NCBI GenBank assembly: GCA_039583875.1 | Contig: CM077150.1 | Coordinates: 187,740,375 to 187,804,374 of the forward strand | Length of the DNA stretch: 64,000 nucleotides | From: Platanthera guangdongensis | Taxonomy: Eukaryota > Streptophyta > Magnoliopsida > Asparagales > Orchidaceae | Reading direction: 5' to 3' | Part shown: in pieces, positions 54,194-64,000 of the stretch | Layout: the number at the start of each line of letters is the position of its first letter | Numbering within the stretch: position 1 is the first letter of the stretch | The notes under the pieces: model-generated | The model's database searches: none | Told to the model about the DNA's origin: nothing | What the model saw: only the letters and a program-made list of their open reading frames with translations | Position numbers and translations under genes: made by a program

Positions 54194-55057
54194 ATGGATT
54201 CGATAGCTGCTTCCTCTTTTTCTGCCCGTGTTGCTACTCCTCTTCATAAACTTCATGATGATCTTCGGATCACCATGATCTCTCCCAGTGGGAAGCAAAA
54301 ATTTGTTGAATGAGTGCACTCAGTTCGCCGCGTTCTGCAGACCAAAGACCTTCTTCATCATCTGACAAGGGCCACTCCTACCGCACCCGCCGAGTGGATC
54401 CGTGATGACGGCCGTGTTCAATCATGGATCCTCAATTCCATGGATACCGATCCATATCGGATGACCATGCATCATGAGACGACCAAATTTATGGGGGAAG
54501 AATTTCACTCCTATTCTGGCAAAGATAGCCTCCAGCACCTGTTCAACATCATCACTGATCTGCAAACACTTGACCCCGGGGTAACAGGTGATTTGACCTC
54601 TTTTGTTGCAAGAGCCAAGACTCTTGTTGAGGCTTGGATACAACATCAACCTTTCACGACGGATCTGGTTGCGCAATGGGCAAGAAAAGAAGTAATTAGG
54701 ATTGTCATGATGATGACCAGTGTTCCACCTCATCTTCACGGTGTTTGGGCTCAGATTCTTTTTTCATCTACAACTCCAACTCTATCAGATGTTTGTTTTT
54801 CGATCTTGAAGGATACACTGCCACCGAATATTCCTGTGAATCTATCTTCGACTCTCCTCCAACAGCCTTTATCAGCTCCTCTTGTTCCTTTGGCTCGTGG
54901 TCCTTCGACTCGTGGAGGTCGCACCACTTCTCGGGGACGGGTACGTACTGGAATAACTTATTTTAAATGTTCTCATTCGCGCTTATCCTTCATTTCTATA
55001 CCTATCTCTTTGCAGGAAGGCTCTCCAACATTCGGGGTGACATGCGGTCATGGATGA
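54194..55057 (+). pseudogene. copia gag
   Basis: MDSIAASSFSARVATPLHKL, LHDDLRITMISPSGKQKFVE then a TGA, VHSVRRVLQTKDLLHHLTRA, EWIRDDGRVQSWILNSMDTD, LVEAWIQHQPFTTDLVAQWA, up to RGGRTTSRGRVRTG. It parallels the gag at 45194 almost domain for domain. The knuckle is lost at the deletion border. The last part of the frame already comes from the region before RT. Confidence 0.8.
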
Positions 55058-56090
55058 GGAAATGACTGCTCTTTGGGCTAACCAGATTTGGGATCTTTTC
55101 TATCTTCTTTCAGGACAGACTTGTGTCAGCTGTAAGTAGGTCTTTGCAATCAAACATGCTCCAGACGGGACAGTTGAACGCCTAAAAGCTTGGCTTGTGG
55201 CTCAAGGATTCACTCAACAATAAGGCCTCAACTGTGATAAAACTTTCTCACCAGTCGCCAAGTTAAATACTGTTCGGGTCCTGATCTCAATGACGATATT
55301 CTAGACAGTTTTTCTCAATGACGATCTTCTAGAAACTGTCTACATGCACCAATCTCTCGGGTTTGAGGCTACGGGGGAGTCTCGTGTTTGTCATCTCAAA
55401 AAATCTATTTATGGTCTCAAACAGTCTCCTCGAGCTTGATTTGACAAGTTTAACCCTAAACCCTAAACCCCAAAACCCTAAACCCTAAACCCCAAAACCC
55501 TAAACCCTAAACCCTAAACCCTAAACCCTAAACCCTAAACCCCAAAGCCGAAACCCTAAACCCTAAACACTAAACCCTAAACCCCAAAACCCAAAACCCT
55601 AAACCCTAACCCTAAACCCTAAACCCTAAACCCTAAACCCCAAACCCCAAACCCCAAACCCCAAACCCCAAACCCCAAACCCTAAAACCCTAAACCCTAA
55701 ACCCTAAAACCCTAAACCCTAAACCCTAAACCCTAAACCCTAAACCCTAAACCCTAAACCCTAAACCCTAAACCGACATAGTCATTTTCATAGTTTACGT
55801 TGATAATATTATGATTATTGATAATGACTCCACATGGATACAACTAATTAAGCAACACTCAATCTCTGCTTTTCATACTAAAGATCTGAGAAATCTTTGG
55901 TACTTCCTTAGACTTGAGGTAACGAGACGACCTGATGACCTTGTTCTATCACAATGGAAGTACTTTTTGACCTTCTTCAGGATGCTGACTATTCGAGAAT
56001 CAAACCTGCTGACACTCCTATGAATGACACTCCTATTGATGTCAACCACAAGCTCTGTGCTCATGAATTTAACTCTGATCCACTACTTAC
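55050..56090 (+). pseudogene. copia reverse transcriptase, split by a telomere-repeat array
   Basis: [59 protein letters not shown] and [13 protein letters not shown] end at TTTGACAAGTT before the array. After it comes DIVIFIVYVDNIMIIDNDS, where YVDD has become YVDN, then DLRNLWYFLRLEVTRRPDDL. About 85 bp of RT present in the sister copy at 24715-24800 are missing at the array. Several stops. Confidence 0.8.
55451..55774 (+). repeat. Interstitial telomeric repeat (CCCTAAA)n, about 324 bp
   Basis: About 46 head-to-tail units of CCCTAAA, the plant telomere repeat in C-strand orientation, with interspersed CCCCAAA, CCCTAAAA and CCCCAAAA variants clustered at 55470-55690. The last 80 bp are pure CCCTAAA. 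Confidence 0.98.
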
Positions 56091-56120
56091 GAATCCAGAG
56101 TATTATCAACGTCTTGTAGA

Positions 56121-56661
56121 CATGCTTGTCATGACGTCACATAGGTGTCGCCTAGGCGACGCCTAAGCGTCCATGCGCTCGAATGTGTATAAGGCGTTGG
56201 ACGCCTTGTAATAAATATATTTTTTTAAAAAAATGTTGAATAGACAGCGGTTTTTATAAATATAAAAATCGCTGTCTAAAGTCATTAAATTATTATTATT
56301 AATTTTTTTATGTTAAAAAAAAATATTTTTTAATGACTTTAGACTCAGTCTAAAGTCATTAAAAATATAAATTTATTTTTTTTATTTTTTTTACTTTTTT
56401 TTAATGACTTTAGACAGCGGTTTTTATAAAAACCGCTGTCTAAAGTCAGTAAAATAAATTTTAATTTTTTTTTTACTTTAAAAAAAATTAAAAAAGACTT
56501 TTGACAGCGGTTTTTATAAAAACCGCTGTGTAAAGTCATTTTAAAAAAAATTTAAGCCACATTGTCGCTTCGGGTTGTTCGCATTATTGTCGCCTAGGCG
56601 TCCGCCTTATTGCCTAAGCGTCCAGGCGCCCGACGCTCGCCTTGACGCCGTGACAAGAATG
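56121..56661. mobile_element. hAT-like MITE, 541 bp, inside the copia element
   Basis: Terminal inverted repeats CATGCTTGTCATGACGTCA and, in complement, CATTCTTGTCACGGCGTCA (16 of 19 match). Flanks CTTGTAGA (56113-56120) and CTTGTAGG (56662-56669): an 8-bp duplication with one change. Removing the element and one copy restores the copia reading CGTCTTGTAGGAAAGCTG seen in the sister element. Subterminal parts carry GCCTAGGCG and GCCTAAGCG words. The core holds several hairpins of GACAGCGGTTTTTATAAA and its inverse. No coding capacity. Confidence 0.9.
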
Positions 56662-56669
56662 CTTGTAGG

Positions 56670-57328
56670 AAAGCTGATATATCTTGCGGTTACATGACCT
56701 GATATCTTGTTTGATGTTGGAGTTGTCAGTCGATTTATGCGTGCTCCACAAGCATCCCTTCTCCAGTCCGTCGAATGCATCTTCAGTTATTTGAAGACTG
56801 CTCCTGGACAAGGGCTTGTATACAAACCATCCTCCTCTCTATCTCTGATTACTTATTCTGATGCTGATTATGCTGACTCTCTTGATGATCGACTCTCCAC
56901 AACTGATTTTTGTACGTACTTTGGAGGAAATCTTATTACCTGACGTAGTAAGAAACAATTTGTTGTTGCTCGCTCATCTGCTGAAGCCGAGTATCATGCG
57001 ATGACGGCTGTTGTGTCCGAGCTCACCTGGCTAGAAAGTCTCCTTGATTTGAGAGTCAAACTATTTTCACCAACAACTATATTTTATGACAGTCACGTTG
57101 CTATACACATTACCAAGAATCTCGTGTTTCATGAACAAACCAAACATATTGAAGTTGACTGTCACTTTATTAGAGAGAATGTTCAATTAAAGAAGTTGGA
57201 ATTAGAGCATGTTCCTGCTACCTGACAAATTGCTGACATTCTCACCAAGGCCTTACTGCGACCATTGTATCAATAGTTTTTGTCCATGCTTGGTGCTTTC
57301 GACTTGTATGCTCCAGCTTGCGGGACAA
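56670..57328 (+). pseudogene. copia RNase H
   Basis: GKLIYLAVT then a stop, YSDADYADSLDDRLSTTDFC, SKKQFVVARSSAEAEYHAMT, FYDSHVAIHITKNLVFHEQ, TKHIEVDCHFIRENVQLKK and a stop before QIADILTKALLR. It parallels the copy at 25270-25820. The catalytic D-S-x-A region keeps D. Two or three stops. Confidence 0.8.
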
Positions 57329-57534
57329 TGTTAAAGAAAACATGTAAAAGACTCAAAGTTAAGGCCGAAATGTTAGCCCACTTGTAATCTTGTTTAGTCC
57401 CACATCTTAGGATTGAGAACCCTCTCCTCTTTCTCTTTCCATATAAGTGTACAAATACATGTATTTTGATACAAGACAATTGAGAATTTAATAAAATAAT
57501 CTTTACTTTTCTCTCCCTTTTGTGAATTTCTACA
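57329..57534 (+). repeat. 3' LTR, 206 bp
   Basis: TGTTAAAGAAAACATG to GTGAATTTCTACA. The polypurine tract before it (GCGGGACAA) has lost part of its G-run compared with GCGGGGGAG in the sister element. Confidence 0.9.
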
Positions 57535-57539
57535 GATAC

Positions 57540-60500
57540 GATCCGCACTACTCTGGAGCGTATGGAACCGGGCTGTGTCGAGACTTCTTTGTGGATGGAA
57601 GCTTGTACAAAGAAGTGCATGAGTCAGGTACGTCAAGGAGTAGCTATGACTGAGAGATCAGCAATGACGAGTGGCCCTGGGCTCGAGAGCTGTTGTTGGA
57701 TGGGTTGCGACAGAGATATGATTGCTTTGTTCCCTGAGGAATCCTCTAGATGGGAACTTAAAACTTTGGTGCAAAGCGTATGGAGGGGGAATAGGTACCT
57801 CACTTTGATAACAAATTTGTTACAGACCTATTTCAGAGTTCGTCAGATGTGGCAATGGAGGCAGACATAAAAAAGCGAGTCGAGCTGAACCTGCGAAGAA
57901 TACGAGGGGAGAGAAGAAGGGGAACATTGGTCAACCCTAACACTATAAGTGGGATGAGGAGAAAGGGAACTAGAAAGTGGAATTTAAAGAGATAAAGAAA
58001 ACTTGGATTAATTCATTTTCTCCTTAGTCATGGCCCAAGAGGTCCCTTAAAAGCGATTACATGATTTTGATAAATTACCAAAATATCCTACATGAAATGA
58101 ATGACACAATCCATCCTAATAACTCTAAATAACAATTCTTAATAATGATGACACTAGTGCTAATATGACAACTAATAATACATTTAGACTCAAGCCTAAC
58201 TCAGCATAATATGAGTCGACTCATACAATTTGAACTCGATACATAAAGATTCATAATAAAAGTAAGCGTAAAAGAATCTCTAATAGATAACTGACGATGT
58301 GAAACCTTAATAGATGCATATGATCCAACATAAAGCTAATTTACTTGACAAGAATCTCAGGAATGGTTTCATGCAGAAGATTAAGATTTAAGTCTATATG
58401 AGGTTATCACGTGTTATTAGAAGACATTCTTCACCATATAGTGATTTCAAGATGTATAACTCGTGTAATGGTAATTATATATCTAATATAATATTATGTT
58501 ATGATTATGGTAGTGATGCAGGACAACTCATAGGGTTAGCGCGGCTGTTGGCTATTTCTAGGAAACCCTAAATGCATGCAATGAATGATTGTAATTTTGA
58601 GTGGGCGTTGCACGGACTTTGAGAAATTAAGCAACTAGATTTTTGTAAACCACAAAATTACTATTTTGTTTAAAATGAATTTTCTTGAAAACATGGTTCA
58701 ATTTCTAAATCCGGGGAAGGAAGTTCACAACTTTAGTTCTGTTCCCCTTGTCATAGCAATTCGCAAATCGTAATTTCCAAATACGTTTCCGTTTGAAGTT
58801 TTCGACGTAGCGTTCGCTGAAAAATTTCGGGCGAATACCCAACAATGAATTTAAAATCCTAAGAGAAAATTTAGACACACCCAAAGGAGGGGAAAAATCA
58901 AGTTACCCACAAAAAGTGGCGTCTTTCTGTATTCGAAGTCGATGGCGATCCCGCAAGGAACTACTCGTCACCTTCGATCTCCCTCCCCGAGGTCGGCCGC
59001 TATCGCACACAGACATCACGGAGAAATTTCACTCACCCTTAGACGAAAGTGGTCCCACGGAATCTCTAACACTCAATGGTTTTTGGGAAGTCATTAACTA
59101 AACAACCTAAAATTCACTTACTCTCACACTCGAGTGGCTCCACGAAATCTCACAAACACAAGAGGAATTACTTCCTCTCTTCTACTCTTTTCTACTCCTA
59201 CAAGACTCCAAATCTAATTTCAATATATGCACGGAAGTCACACACAAAGCAACACCTTCTAACGTTTCGTTTTCAATTGGAAACAACATCAAACTAATTT
59301 TACTAATCACAATCTCACGGACTCAATAGAATGACATCAAAACTCATCTCATCTCACAGCAGCAGCAACAGATGAAATTCACTGTTCATCATCATCAACA
59401 CTCAACAGGAAGCAAAAAAAAGCAGCATTTTTTAGCATAAAAAACTGTTCAACTTCTCTAACAGGAAATCAACACTCACAATATCAATCTTCAATAAATC
59501 AATCAGCGAACTCTAATAGGAAACCTAAAAATCTCACAGCATTCAACACCACATCATTCAACGACAATATATTTTCATCATTTGATAGCCCCCCAAAAAA
59601 CACAGAGATTACATAACCCCTTTTTATAGGACTTACTGAAAACAAAAATAGTTAAAACATACATGAATCCAACTGTCGGAGCTGAAGAAAAAAAACCCGA
59701 TCGTGGCTAGAAACTAAATTCCGATTTGGGTGGCTGGATCATGGAAGATGCACAATGTGCGGAGGGGTTGGAGCAGGGTGTCCAGATGTGGCGCCGATCG
59801 TGGCCGGGAGAAGAGGAACCGTGAATCCTATCGCGTGTTGCCGTGGAAAAAAAATGGGAAGACTCCCGCGGCTCTGGATTATCCGGGTGGAGGTACAAAC
59901 ATATGTATATATATATAGTTATAGTTATATATGTGTGTGTATATATATATTCCTTGGAGAATATAATAAAGGCTCTGCACATGGTACGCACGCAGGCATG
60001 CACATTACATCTAAAAAGAAATTTGCAAAAATGCAAAATAAAATATATTGCAAAATAACAAAATAAAAATGCAATAAAATACGTAAATAATTCAGGGCCG
60101 TTATAGGTCGGGTGCGATGTCGGGCACTTTTGCCATGACATGATCTGGACTGGTCTCCACCATGTAGTGTTTGCCCTTGTCTTCTTATACTTTTCTTCAT
60201 ATATGATGGTTTGACTTGTCATCATCAGTTGTTAAATAGTGGGGAAAAATTAACGCCTTAGATTCCCACGTTCCACCTTTGCCCATAACCCATTATTTCT
60301 AGAACAAAATCATTGAGACAACTCTAATTGTCTAAAATAATTTGTGTTACATTCTAATTGAACAATGAATTTACTTTTATTTAATCTCAGCTATTCAGCT
60401 CGAAGTATTTCAATGCACAAGGTACACGAATAAAACATGGGTAATGTTTGTGCCACTAGTTTTGATGATCTCAAAGAGAGGATGGAAATGCTTGTTCTTG

Positions 60501-60850
60501 CATTGTTATACAATAAACTTCTAAAAAATGAAAAAAGGATTGATGTTGCATTTGTGTACCATAGTGACCTGGATAATGGTGCACGACCCGTAAGGGTCTA
60601 CACGTGCTAACCAAGGAACCACCTGTGACAATCGCAACCGCTCATCTTGAGCGATTTGTCCATCGTAGAGTTTTAGTAATTTATTTTGTAATTTTGAGTT
60701 TTATTTAATATATTTTTGAAGATTGTCATGATCGGAGAATCATGATCGCTCATGATCCTTCTTTAGTCTATAAATAGAGGTATAACGCTCCTTGATGGGT
60801 ATTGATAGATAAAAATTCATCCTTTAATCACTGATGCCATAGCTGGAATC
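57540..60850. other. Unassigned, mostly AT-rich sequence
   Basis: 57540-57870 is open on the plus strand (LERMEPGCVETSLWMEACTK, MIALFPEESSRWELKTLVQS) with a protein-like composition but no family I recognise. Together with 53040-53130 it was continuous before the copia insertion. 57900-59700 holds nothing clear. 59899-59952 is a TATATA/TGTG microsatellite. A 57-codon frame from 60437 (MGNVCATSFDDLKERM) is unassigned. A TATA box CTATAAATAGAGG lies near 60770, so 60580-60850 may be part of another LTR or a promoter. Confidence 0.35.
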
Positions 60851-61106
60851 TGTTAGGTCTTTTTTATGACATTATTTATTATTAATTATTTCTTAATATG
60901 CATTTATTTTGTCTTAGAGTCGTATCTTTATATGATGTTGTTATTTATGTCGTGTCTTTATGAGGTGTCCTTTTTAGTCGCATGTCCAAGTCTGTCTCGT
61001 ATTTCCATTAATAGTCTGTTGTAAGTCCTAATTAGAGGACCCTTTGAGTCTTGTATTGTTATGAATAAAGAAAGTCTATTTTCTCAAACCCTAAAAGAGA
61101 TCTTAG

Positions 61107-61159
<53 letters not shown>

Positions 61160-61265
61160 AGCATGCCTCACTTAGGAAGCCGCGATCAAAGCTCTGTTGT
61201 ATCTCCTCCGCTGTCATCTCTACCTCCAGCCACTCCTTCGGTAATCTTTGAGCAGGCCCTTAACA
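60851..61265 (+). repeat. 5' LTR, 415 bp
   Basis: Contains a long CT microsatellite (about 61111-61158), AATAAAGAAAG as a possible polyadenylation signal, and ends CCCTTAACA. Confidence 0.88.
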
Positions 61266-62840
61266 ACTTGGTATCAAAGGGAGCGATTTTCTTCACCATT
61301 ATTTTTGCTCGGCTCAATGTTTTCTAGCGTATACCTGCTGTCTTTGATCTGCCACTCCAACATCGTCGAGGAGGCGACTCCTGGCTTCTTCCATCAACGT
61401 CGCAGAAACTTCTCACCGCAACGTCTTCTCCCTCTTCATCTAGGTTTGAACTTTTGTTTCCTTTGTTAATGACAGTCGGAAGAGCCAAGGTGATATCCAA
61501 CACACCTTGCATCGTCGTTATAGAACCATATCAGGCTAGGGCTCAACCTACGGATCGACCCATGTTCGTTGACGTTTACTCCTGCCGACAACGCCGTCTT
61601 CGTCAAGATCGACGCCCGCCTCGTCTCATCTCAGCCGGTCCAGAACTCCTCTTCGTCGAAATCGACGTCTCCTCTCGTCGTATTTCACGTGCCTAATCCC
61701 GCTGGTCGAGCCGCACACCGCGCGGTCATAATTCATGCAGTTTCTTCCACTCAAACCACATACGTTTCTTCTCGATCCCCGCCCGTAGTAATCTGATTTG
61801 CGCTGCCAGCATTGGTAAACGACGGAGATCTCGCGACAACTCCTAAACAGTCGCCTCCGAGCAATCTACCCATCCCGTCACCCGCTCCTTATCTCATGCT
61901 ACCTCCATACACAATATGAGGGACTTAACCGACTTCTTGGATGCTATGAACCGGTTACACACATTTATATCCGCCATGGGTGCACACCTTCAGGATGTAA
62001 AAACATGCTTTCGGGACGCCGACGCACGTCAAACCCTTGTCACCAAGCTTAATGGACTAACAACAACACCTCTTGTGGTTACCACGGTACCACCCCACCC
62101 TTATATTACGCCAGTAACAACCGAGTTCGGCTACCGCCGCCATCCTCCATGGGCCGCCACCGCAAACTCTCTTATGCCCTGAAGTTGCTATTCCTCCGCG
62201 CTATACCCGGTTAGAATTCCCCACATACGATGGGAAAACAAATCCCTTAAGTTGGCTCACCAGGTGCGAACAATGTTTTTGGTCATCACAATCTCCAACA
62301 GCTGAACGACTTCCTCTGGCCTCCTCACCTTCTCGACATGGCCTTGCTTTGAGCCATTCGCCTCCTCACTGATCAGCCGTGTCTGACGTGGGATGACTTC
62401 AAACGGTTTTGCATCCCGCGTTTCGGCCCTCCAATCCGCATAAACCCCTCGGTTCCCTCACGACACTCTGTCAGACTGACTCCATGGATGATTATCTGGA
62501 CCAGTTTCAACTTCTTCTAGCAGACGTCACACTTTTCCCAGAGATGCAGGTCGCCATATTCACCGCCGGGCTTCGAGACTTCTTTGACTTGATGTCAAAT
62601 TTGAGGCTCCTCCATACTTAGTGATTGTTATGAGTTTGGTCGGGCTATGTGACCATTTCCTCCAACTGGCGCAGGAGGTCTATTTGCCCACGACATGGGC
62701 ATTAAGCAAGGCCGTTCCGAGGGCCATCCAACCCCACTAGTCCGTACGTGCACATGACTTATGTTTCAACTGCGAGAAGCAGTACACTCTCGTCCACAAG
62801 TGTAAAAGGATTTTCTATCTGCACGTTTAGGACTCTGATG
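61266..62840 (+). pseudogene. gypsy gag remnant
   Basis: After a leader and N-terminal frames (MRDLTDFLDAMNRLHTFISA, 61916) the gag core reads PRYTRLEFPTYDGKTNPLSW and LTRCEQCFW near 62200-62270, typical of gypsy gag (FPxFDGxDPxxWL). Then SMDDYLDQFQLLLADVTLFP and FTAGLRDFFDLMSNLRL. The zinc-knuckle-like CFNCEKQYTLVHKCK near 62765 corresponds to CFNC...GHKC of gypsy gag. Frameshifts separate the parts. Confidence 0.75.
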
Positions 62841-62918
62841 ATGATGGTGTCAAATAACGTGAACACCTTTGATCTCCCTCAAGCTTGAGGACACGCTCAT
62901 TTTGCAAGGCTGGAGAGA

Positions 62919-63177
62919 TGTTACGGGTCCTTTTATGACATTATTTATTATTAATTAATTCATAATTTGCATTTTTTGTCTTAGGGCCGCGTCCTTATAT
63001 GACTTCGTTATTTATGTCGTGTCTTTACGGGATGTTCTTTTTAGTCGCATGTCCAATTGTGTCTCATATTTTCATTAAAAGTCTGCTGTGAGTCCTATTT
63101 AAAGGACTCATTGGGTCGTGTATTGGTATGAAGAAAGAAAGTGTATTTTCCCAAACACTAAAAGAGATCTTAGAAGT

Positions 63178-63215
<38 letters not shown>

Positions 63216-63319
63216 GAGCACGCTCCGCTTAGGCAGTCGCAGTCAAGGTTTCGTAGTATCTTCGTCGTCATCTCCACCTCTAACCACTCCTTCGGCAACC
63301 TCCAAGTAGGCCCTTAACA
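62919..63319 (+). repeat. 3' LTR, 401 bp
   Basis: Same family as the 5' LTR with a shorter CT tract (63178-63215). Confidence 0.88.
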
Positions 63320-64000
63320 AAATCTGAGTACGGTGCTTGGAGTACCTCCCTCCCCTTATCACTCTTGGCCAGCCACCTCTTCTCCCCCGCCTCCCAAATT
63401 GTGGCCACCACCCTACCGTCAAACCTACAGCCAATCACCCCCCCCCCCCACTTCCCTTAGTCGGCCCTCAAGAACCCCATTCCCTCCAGTTCAGTTTTTC
63501 AGCGACCACCAACACCTCCGACCACAACCACCAGCTCCGGTGACCACCACCAACCACCCCTTCTCACCCCATTACTCCATAACTCCCAAGTTACCTCACC
63601 TCCCCACTCATAACCACCACCTAAAATGTAACCCTCTCTCCTAAAAACACCCCTTTCCCTTCACCCCCTTCACCCTTTTAATTGATTAATTCCCTCACCC
63701 CCAACCACACACTCACGTCAATCCTAGCAATCGCTCCAAAGAAATATTCAGTCTCTGGATTCAATTCCAGCTGCTGGACTCACTTCCAACAACTTTTTCT
63801 CCTCCAAAATTCGTCCAGAGGCCACCCACCATCACTTCGTCCCCTGTTTCAGGTCTGGGCAGTCCAGAGACATTAATTCTGGGCACTGGAACTTCCTTCC
63901 AGCACCCAGGAACTTTCATTCCTGCATACCAGCCCATATGCACTGCCCCACCGACCTTCAGGCCACCCCAAACATCTCCAGATCTCATTTTCTCCCCCAC
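63320..64000. other. C-rich, unassigned sequence
   Basis: The plus strand is open over short frames that are Pro/Thr/His-rich (for example 63333-63644). No domain or splice pattern supports a gene. The sequence GAATC-CTGAGTACGG across the gypsy insertion suggests that 60580-60850 and 63325 onward were once continuous. Confidence 0.4.

Larger units (their letters stand above)
53131..57534 (+). mobile_element. Ty1/copia element with both LTRs, disrupted by telomere repeats and a MITE
   Basis: LTRs 53131-53335 and 57329-57534 (about 85% identical by eye), flanked by GATAT (53126-53130) and GATAC (57535-57539) as a target duplication with one change. Primer site TGGTATCGGAGC at 53336. GC-rich leader 53400-54190, gag, then a direct jump to RT because the knuckle, protease and integrase are deleted at about 54960-55010. 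RT is interrupted by a CCCTAAA array (55451-55774), and the RT/RNase H border by a 541-bp MITE (56121-56661). Confidence 0.9.
60851..63319 (+). mobile_element. Non-autonomous Ty3/gypsy element with gag only
   Basis: LTRs 60851-61265 and 62919-63319 begin TGTTA(G/C)GG and end GGCCCTTAACA. Flanks GAATC and AAATC form a target duplication with one change. Primer site TGGTATCAAAG at 61268-61278. The 1.65-kb interior carries only a gag; there is no protease, RT or integrase. The polypurine tract is GGCTGGAGAGA. The family has a truncated relative on the minus strand at 3358-5009 that still holds the end of pol. Confidence 0.88.

Noticed and set aside
54900..55030. Possible intron between copia gag and RT (GTACGT donor, TTTGCAG acceptor)
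   Set aside because: The acceptor-like tract also occurs in the sister element before RT, but the segment is a deletion junction, and copia genomic RNA of this type is not known to need splicing here.
63333..64000. Pro-rich frames at the right end as a cell-wall protein gene
   Set aside because: No SPPPP or hydroxyproline-type repeat, signal peptide or start context; frames are short and broken.
1..64000. CRISPR arrays, tRNA or rRNA genes, bacterial promoters or operons
   Set aside because: No spaced identical repeats, tRNA arms or rRNA motifs were seen; iMet-like words are retrotransposon primer sites.

Overview
This window is from a nuclear chromosome of a flowering plant. The evidence is three exons of a Rgp1-family gene with GT-AG introns, many Ty1/copia and Ty3/gypsy LTR retrotransposons of plant type (iMet primer sites, chromovirus and Tat/Ogre lineages), hAT-like MITEs, and an interstitial array of the plant telomere repeat CCCTAAA. 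No bacterial operons, CRISPR arrays, tRNA or rRNA genes were seen.

Host gene. Three plus-strand exons at 1579-1656, 6195-6352 and 27948-28011 join in frame. Together they encode a fragment that I recognise as a plant homologue of Rgp1, the partner of Ric1 in the Rab6/Ypt6 exchange-factor complex of the Golgi. The third intron boundary pair implies an intron of about 21.6 kb filled with transposons. Earlier exons probably lie before the window. I could not find the following exons, so the gene may continue past the window or be broken.

Layout. 1-1077 is an inverted-repeat-rich, LTR-like segment. 1078-8336 is AT-rich intron holding a minus-strand gypsy remnant (3358-5009) and a minus-strand LTR remnant (6872-7385). 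8342-12699 is a decayed chromovirus with one long LTR that contains a hAT MITE. 13904-19061 is an internally deleted gypsy element with both LTRs. 20270-21840 is an LTR and gag start of another gypsy element, joined to a copia element (about 21840-25961). 26443-27812 is a tandem duplication just before exon 3. 28389-31847 is a 3'-truncated copia element on the minus strand, flanked by an 89-bp direct repeat. 33770-43990 is a Tat-lineage gypsy element with an archaeal-type RNase H, a 147-bp dimeric minisatellite and two antisense ORF groups. 43990-46702 is a copia fragment with a nearly intact gag. 46929-51894 is a copia element with both LTRs. 53131-57534 is a copia element broken by a telomere-repeat block and by a 541-bp hAT-like MITE. 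60851-63319 is a gag-only gypsy element with both LTRs.

No transposon here keeps a fully open pol, so all look non-autonomous. The most unusual points are the exon chain of one cellular gene spread across the transposon field, the two long flanking duplications (89 bp and about 110 bp) around retrotransposons, the telomere array that replaced part of a reverse transcriptase gene, and the alternating minisatellite plus spliced antisense ORFs of the Tat element.
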